From contig NZ_CP109592.1 in assembly GCF_036250675.1 (NCBI RefSeq), positions 2,604,001 through 2,668,000 of the forward strand: 64,000 bases of DNA, given 5' to 3'. Every line of letters begins with the position of its first letter. Positions within the stretch are counted from its first letter, which is position 1. Positions 60,972 through 64,000 of this stretch are shown here, one piece after another. This stretch comes from Streptomyces sp. NBC_01689. GTDB taxonomy: Bacteria > Actinomycetota > Actinomycetes > Streptomycetales > Streptomycetaceae. The notes under the pieces are model-generated. The model searched no databases. It was given only the letters and a program-made list of their open reading frames with translations, and was not told the origin of the DNA. A program made the translations under genes and the position numbers.

Positions 60972-62215
60972 GGAAGAGGCTCCCATCGCTGAGCGTCGTC
61001 GCGGAGATCGTCGAAGGCCGATCCCAAGAGGGTCAACGCACGTTGCACGTGTGGCAGTTCCAGCGGCGAGGGGGAACTGAGGCATTCCGCGCGCTCCTCG
61101 TCGCTCGCGCCGAGCAGGGGCCCCGTCCCCAGTCGCACCCGCAGCGCCCCGAGGTCGTCCCCGAACCGGTGACCGCCCGGGGCCGGCATGCCGAGCCGGG
61201 CGGTGAGGAAGTCCTCCAGTTCCTGTGCGTCGCCGACGCCGCGGGCGGTGAGCGCGGCGCGCAACGGGCCGAGATCCACGTACAGATGGCGGCCGGCCCG
61301 CGGTGGCCGCGCGAGGGCGCCCGCGCCGGTCACCACGCGGTGCGCGGCCTCGGCCACGCGCGCGTGCAGCCGGACGGCCGCCGTGAGCCCGCTCAGGACG
61401 GCGTCCGGCTCACGGAGCGCGTACGCGGCCGCCTCGGCCACCGGCCGGGTGACCCGCGCGCCGAGCACGGTGAGTACGTCGAGGACCCGGGCGCGCAGCC
61501 GGACACCCGCGTCGGTGACCGGGAAGCGTGCCACGGCGGCGGGCCAGCCCTGCGGCAGGAAGGCCCCGGAGAGGTCCGCGATGACGGTGACCTCTTCGGG
61601 AAGCATCTCGGCGGGGCTGAGCAGCACGGTGTCGTGCGGCCGGTGCAAGGTGTCGCGCCAGGTCTCGTCACTGACCACGTGCAGTCCCTCGGCCACGGCC
61701 GCCTCGACGGTCTCGTGGACCACCTCGGGAGGTGCGACGGTGGCCGTCGGGTCGTCGGCGACGGAGAGGACGAGCAGCCGTGGATCGCCGCCCTCCGCAC
61801 GGACCCGGCGGACCGTCTCCAGCAGGGCGTACGGGTCCGGCAGGCCGCCGCACTCCGCGGGCGTCGCCACATGGAACACGGACCGGCCCAGCAGCCGCGC
61901 CTGCGGCGCCCACCAGGCGGCGCACGGTCTCGGCACCAGGACGTCACCGCCGAGCGCGCCCGTCAGGGCGAGGAGCAGCGCGGGGGCGCCGGGCGCGGCG
62001 GCCACCCGGTCACGGGCCGCGGCCAGGCCACGCCGGTTCCAGTAGCCGCGGGCGGCGTCGAGGAGCGCGGGCCCGCCTCCGGGGGGTTCCGCGTCGGTGC
62101 GGTCCGCGGCGGCGGCCAGGACGGCGCGCAGTTCCGGCAGGACCGGCAGGCCCTGGTCGGGGAGTGGTGGGCCGTACCGGACCGGACCGTGGCCTTCCGG
62201 TACCGTCCGCCGCAT
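60968..62215 (-). CDS. Fold-type I aminotransferase-like protein without the PLP lysine
   Basis: 415 residues, ATG at 62215 with GGAGG upstream. Class I/II order is kept: GGPALLDAARGYWNRRGL, ALLLALTGALGGDVLVPRPCAAWWAPQARLLG, VVSDETWRDTLH (the conserved SDE/Y region), VIADLSGAFLPQGWPAAVARFP and LRVRLGTGPL (carboxylate Arg). At the SxSK/Y position the sequence is ADLSGAF, so the Schiff-base Lys is Gly. It may bind PLP or a substrate without classic transamination. Neighbouring genes give no pathway. Confidence 0.82.
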   Translation of the reverse strand: MRRTVPEGHGPVRYGPPLPDQGLPVLPELRAVLAAAADRTDAEPPGGGPALLDAARGYWNRRGLAAARDRVAAAPGAPALLLALTGALGGDVLVPRPCAAWWAPQARLLGRSVFHVATPAECGGLPDPYALLETVRRVRAEGGDPRLLVLSVADDPTATVAPPEVVHETVEAAVAEGLHVVSDETWRDTLHRPHDTVLLSPAEMLPEEVTVIADLSGAFLPQGWPAAVARFPVTDAGVRLRARVLDVLTVLGARVTRPVAEAAAYALREPDAVLSGLTAAVRLHARVAEAAHRVVTGAGALARPPRAGRHLYVDLGPLRAALTARGVGDAQELEDFLTARLGMPAPGGHRFGDDLGALRVRLGTGPLLGASDEERAECLSSPSPLELPHVQRALTLLGSAFDDLRDDAQRWEPLP

Positions 62216-62423
62216 TCGTGCCTCCGCGCAGTCCGAGCCGTGCTCTGTCCCTGCCGTCCCTGCCGTCCCTGCCGTTCCGGCCGTCTCCGCAGTGCCGGCC
62301 GTCCCTTGCCGTCCGCCTGGTCAGGTCGCCTGGCCAGGTCGCCTTGCGTGATCCGCTCCGATGAGTCCGGACCCGCGCCTGTCCGGTGCCCTGGGCACCC
62401 GCGGGATCGCGCCCGTCACCTCC
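62216..62423. repeat. Intergenic tandem repeats upstream of the aminotransferase-like gene
   Basis: Three exact copies of CCCTGCCGT (62249-62275) and a degenerate continuation, then duplicated CAGGTCGCCT units near 62322-62345. Contains the promoter region of the aminotransferase-like gene; no box assigned. Confidence 0.5.
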
Positions 62424-64000
62424 TCAACGGCGGGCGAACAGCCGTTCGCGCAACAGCCGGTGGCCGGCCGCGCCCAGGGCGCCCGCGATGAGGAGGAACC
62501 CGAGGACGAGGACCGGTACGGACTCGGTGAAGGCGCCGCCCTCACCGGCCTGCACCCCGTGCTGGGCACCGGTGGGACGGTCCCCCGGACCGTCCCCTCC
62601 GTCGCGGCCGCCCTCCTGCGAGGTGCCGTGTCCCGCGCCGTCCGGGGAGTCGGGGCCGCTGTCGTGGGGGGCGGACTGGGCGGTCCCGGACGCGTGGTCG
62701 CGCCCCGCGCCACCGGGAGCGTCCCGGCCGTCCTGACGCCCCGCACCGCCGGGAACATCCCGGCCGTCCTCCTGAGCGGTGCCCGGCGGGACGTCCTGGC
62801 CGCCCTCGCGAGCGGTGCCCGGCGGAATGTCCTGGGCGTCGCCTCGGGCCGCGCTCTCGGGGACGACCGGTGTGCTGTCGGTGGCCGTCGCGGGAGGAAC
62901 ACCCTGGTCGCCCTCCCCGGCCGCGGTGTCGGGAAGGACCGGTGAGGTGCCGCCGGTGACGCCCGGAGGAACGTCCTGGGCGCCATCCCCCGCCGCCGCG
63001 TTCCCGGGTACGACCGGGACGTCGCCCGCGGCTTCCCCGGGCGCGCCCGGAGCACCGTCACGGGTCGCCCTTCCGGGAACGCCCGGAGCGCTCTCCGGGG
63101 TCACCCCCGGGGAATCGTTCCTGGACGCACCCTCGCCGGGGGTCCCTGCCGGGCCGACCGGAACGGTGTTCCCCGGGGCGTCCGGGACCTCGCGTGAGGT
63201 TTCCCGGGGCGCGGCAGAGGCCACGTCCGGCACCTCCGGTGGAGCCGGCGGGGCGGAAATCGGCATCTCGGGCGGAACGACGGTGGCCTCGCCCGGCACC
63301 TGCGGCGGCACGGCGAAAGCCGCGCCCGAAGCCTCCCGGGGAACAGCCTGAGCGGCGCTCGAGCCCTCCCGGCGGACCACCGGCGCCGCGGCGGACGGCT
63401 CCCGGCGGACCACCGGCGCCGCCCCCGTCTTCTCCCGAGGGCTGACGTGCGCCGTCTTCGACGCCTCCGCGGAAGCAACCGGCACCGCACCCCGCGCCTC
63501 ACGAGGAACGACCGGCGCCTCGGCGGACGGCTCCCGGCGGACCACCGGCGCCGCCTCCGTCTTCTCCCCCGCGACGACGTGCGCCGTCTTCGACGCCTCC
63601 GCGGAAGCAACCGGCTTCTCCCGTGGACCGACGTGCGCCGCCTTCGACGCCTTCGCAGAAGGAGCCTGCGCCGCCTTCGACGGCTCGCGGCGGACCACCG
63701 GCGCCGCACCCGTCTTCCCCCGAGGCCCGGCCTGCGGCGCCCTGGACGCCTCCGCAGAAGCGACCGGCACCGCCTTCGACGACTCCCGGGGAACCGCCGG
63801 GGCCGCCGCCCCCGGTGCGACCGGCGGAGCCGTGCTCGGTTTCCCCGAAGGGACCGACGGCTTGTGCGAGGGCTTCCGGGACGCGCCGTGCGCGGGGGCG
63901 GGCGCCTCGTGGGTCAGGCGGTACGACGCCTTCCACGGTTTCGCGCGGCCGCCCGGCACGGCGGGGCAGACCCCCTCGACGGTCCGCGGGCCGACGTCAC
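62424..64000 (-). CDS. Repeat-rich membrane-anchored surface protein, 5' end outside window
   Basis: At least 525 residues; the reading frame stays open to the right edge. The visible N-terminal part (TVEGVCPAVPGGRAKPWKASYRL) looks globular. Then about 430 residues of low complexity: first imperfect repeats of about 28 residues with ASAEASKTAHV, EKTxAAPVVRREPS; later Gly/Pro/Asp-rich units with VPPGTAREGGQDVPPG. The C-terminus has one hydrophobic helix (SVPVLVLGFLLIAGALGAAG) and a basic end RLLRERLFARR, as in cell-wall or membrane-anchored proteins; I see no LPxTG/LAxTG box. Function unknown. Confidence 0.8.
   Translation of the reverse strand, partial: DVGPRTVEGVCPAVPGGRAKPWKASYRLTHEAPAPAHGASRKPSHKPSVPSGKPSTAPPVAPGAAAPAVPRESSKAVPVASAEASRAPQAGPRGKTGAAPVVRREPSKAAQAPSAKASKAAHVGPREKPVASAEASKTAHVVAGEKTEAAPVVRREPSAEAPVVPREARGAVPVASAEASKTAHVSPREKTGAAPVVRREPSAAAPVVRREGSSAAQAVPREASGAAFAVPPQVPGEATVVPPEMPISAPPAPPEVPDVASAAPRETSREVPDAPGNTVPVGPAGTPGEGASRNDSPGVTPESAPGVPGRATRDGAPGAPGEAAGDVPVVPGNAAAGDGAQDVPPGVTGGTSPVLPDTAAGEGDQGVPPATATDSTPVVPESAARGDAQDIPPGTAREGGQDVPPGTAQEDGRDVPGGAGRQDGRDAPGGAGRDHASGTAQSAPHDSGPDSPDGAGHGTSQEGGRDGGDGPGDRPTGAQHGVQAGEGGAFTESVPVLVLGFLLIAGALGAAGHRLLRERLFARR

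Overview
The window is chromosomal DNA from a Streptomyces-like actinomycete. It has very high GC with strong third-position bias, GTG and TTG starts, Tat and lipoprotein signals, many ATGA/GTGA start-stop overlaps, leaderless promoters of the TAnnnT-N6-ATG type, and an intergenic palindrome common in Streptomyces genomes. I saw no rRNA, tRNA, CRISPR array, insertion sequence or prophage.

Layout. (1) 1-8280, minus strand: a Tat-exported TIM-barrel protein (cut by the window edge) lies downstream of a seven-gene, translationally coupled operon of the Ebo metabolite-traffic type. Its order is inositol-phosphate-synthase-like, UbiA prenyltransferase, sugar-phosphate isomerase, EboA, TatD/EboB-like hydrolase, EboE, and alkaline-phosphatase-like. 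(2) 8538-20111, minus strand: a sugar utilisation locus with a ROK regulator, an ABC importer (ATPase, permease, binding lipoprotein), a Gfo/Idh/MocA dehydrogenase, a TIM-barrel isomerase, a secreted PQQ-type dehydrogenase with PKD and CBM6-like modules, and a ThuA/DUF1080 lipoprotein. The gene set fits oxidation and cleavage of glycosides through 3-keto intermediates. (3) 20505-32060: a formate/oxalate-type block with a GntR regulator, ketoacyl synthase III, an OFA-family MFS carrier with a 45-residue small subunit overlapping its 3' end, an aldo/keto reductase, and a plus-strand operon (ketopantoate-reductase-like, formate dehydrogenase, fdhD). The formate dehydrogenase alpha chain is split: its iron-sulfur N-terminal third is a separate gene placed after a fused E-F diaphorase subunit. 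A shared motif (TTTCGTCKACAG) sits at the gntR promoter and at the dehydrogenase operon promoter.

(4) 32388-47537: mixed accessory metabolism: isochorismatase-fold hydrolase, secreted sialidase, BASS transporter with divergent LysR, GNAT, acyl-CoA ligase, aldo/keto reductase, GH75 chitosanase with a CsnR-type palindrome, a His-rich methyltransferase divergent from a PhyH dioxygenase, a WYL regulator divergent from two small genes, another methyltransferase, and pterin dehydratase. (5) 47599-52165: a large nested inverted repeat, two HTH regulators, a second dnaK with an HspR-type (HAIR-like) promoter, and an OsmC peroxiredoxin. (6) 52259-64000: a MoxR ATPase with a VWA-like metallopeptidase, a membrane-anchored phosphodiesterase, a degenerate repeat array, two MBL-fold hydrolases flanking a DedA protein, an aminotransferase-fold protein lacking its PLP lysine, and a repeat-rich C-terminally anchored surface protein cut by the right edge.

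Most likely to repay study: the Ebo-type operon with its inositol-synthase-like first gene, the permuted split formate dehydrogenase, the GntR site pair, the overlapping MFS small subunit, and the lysine-less aminotransferase.
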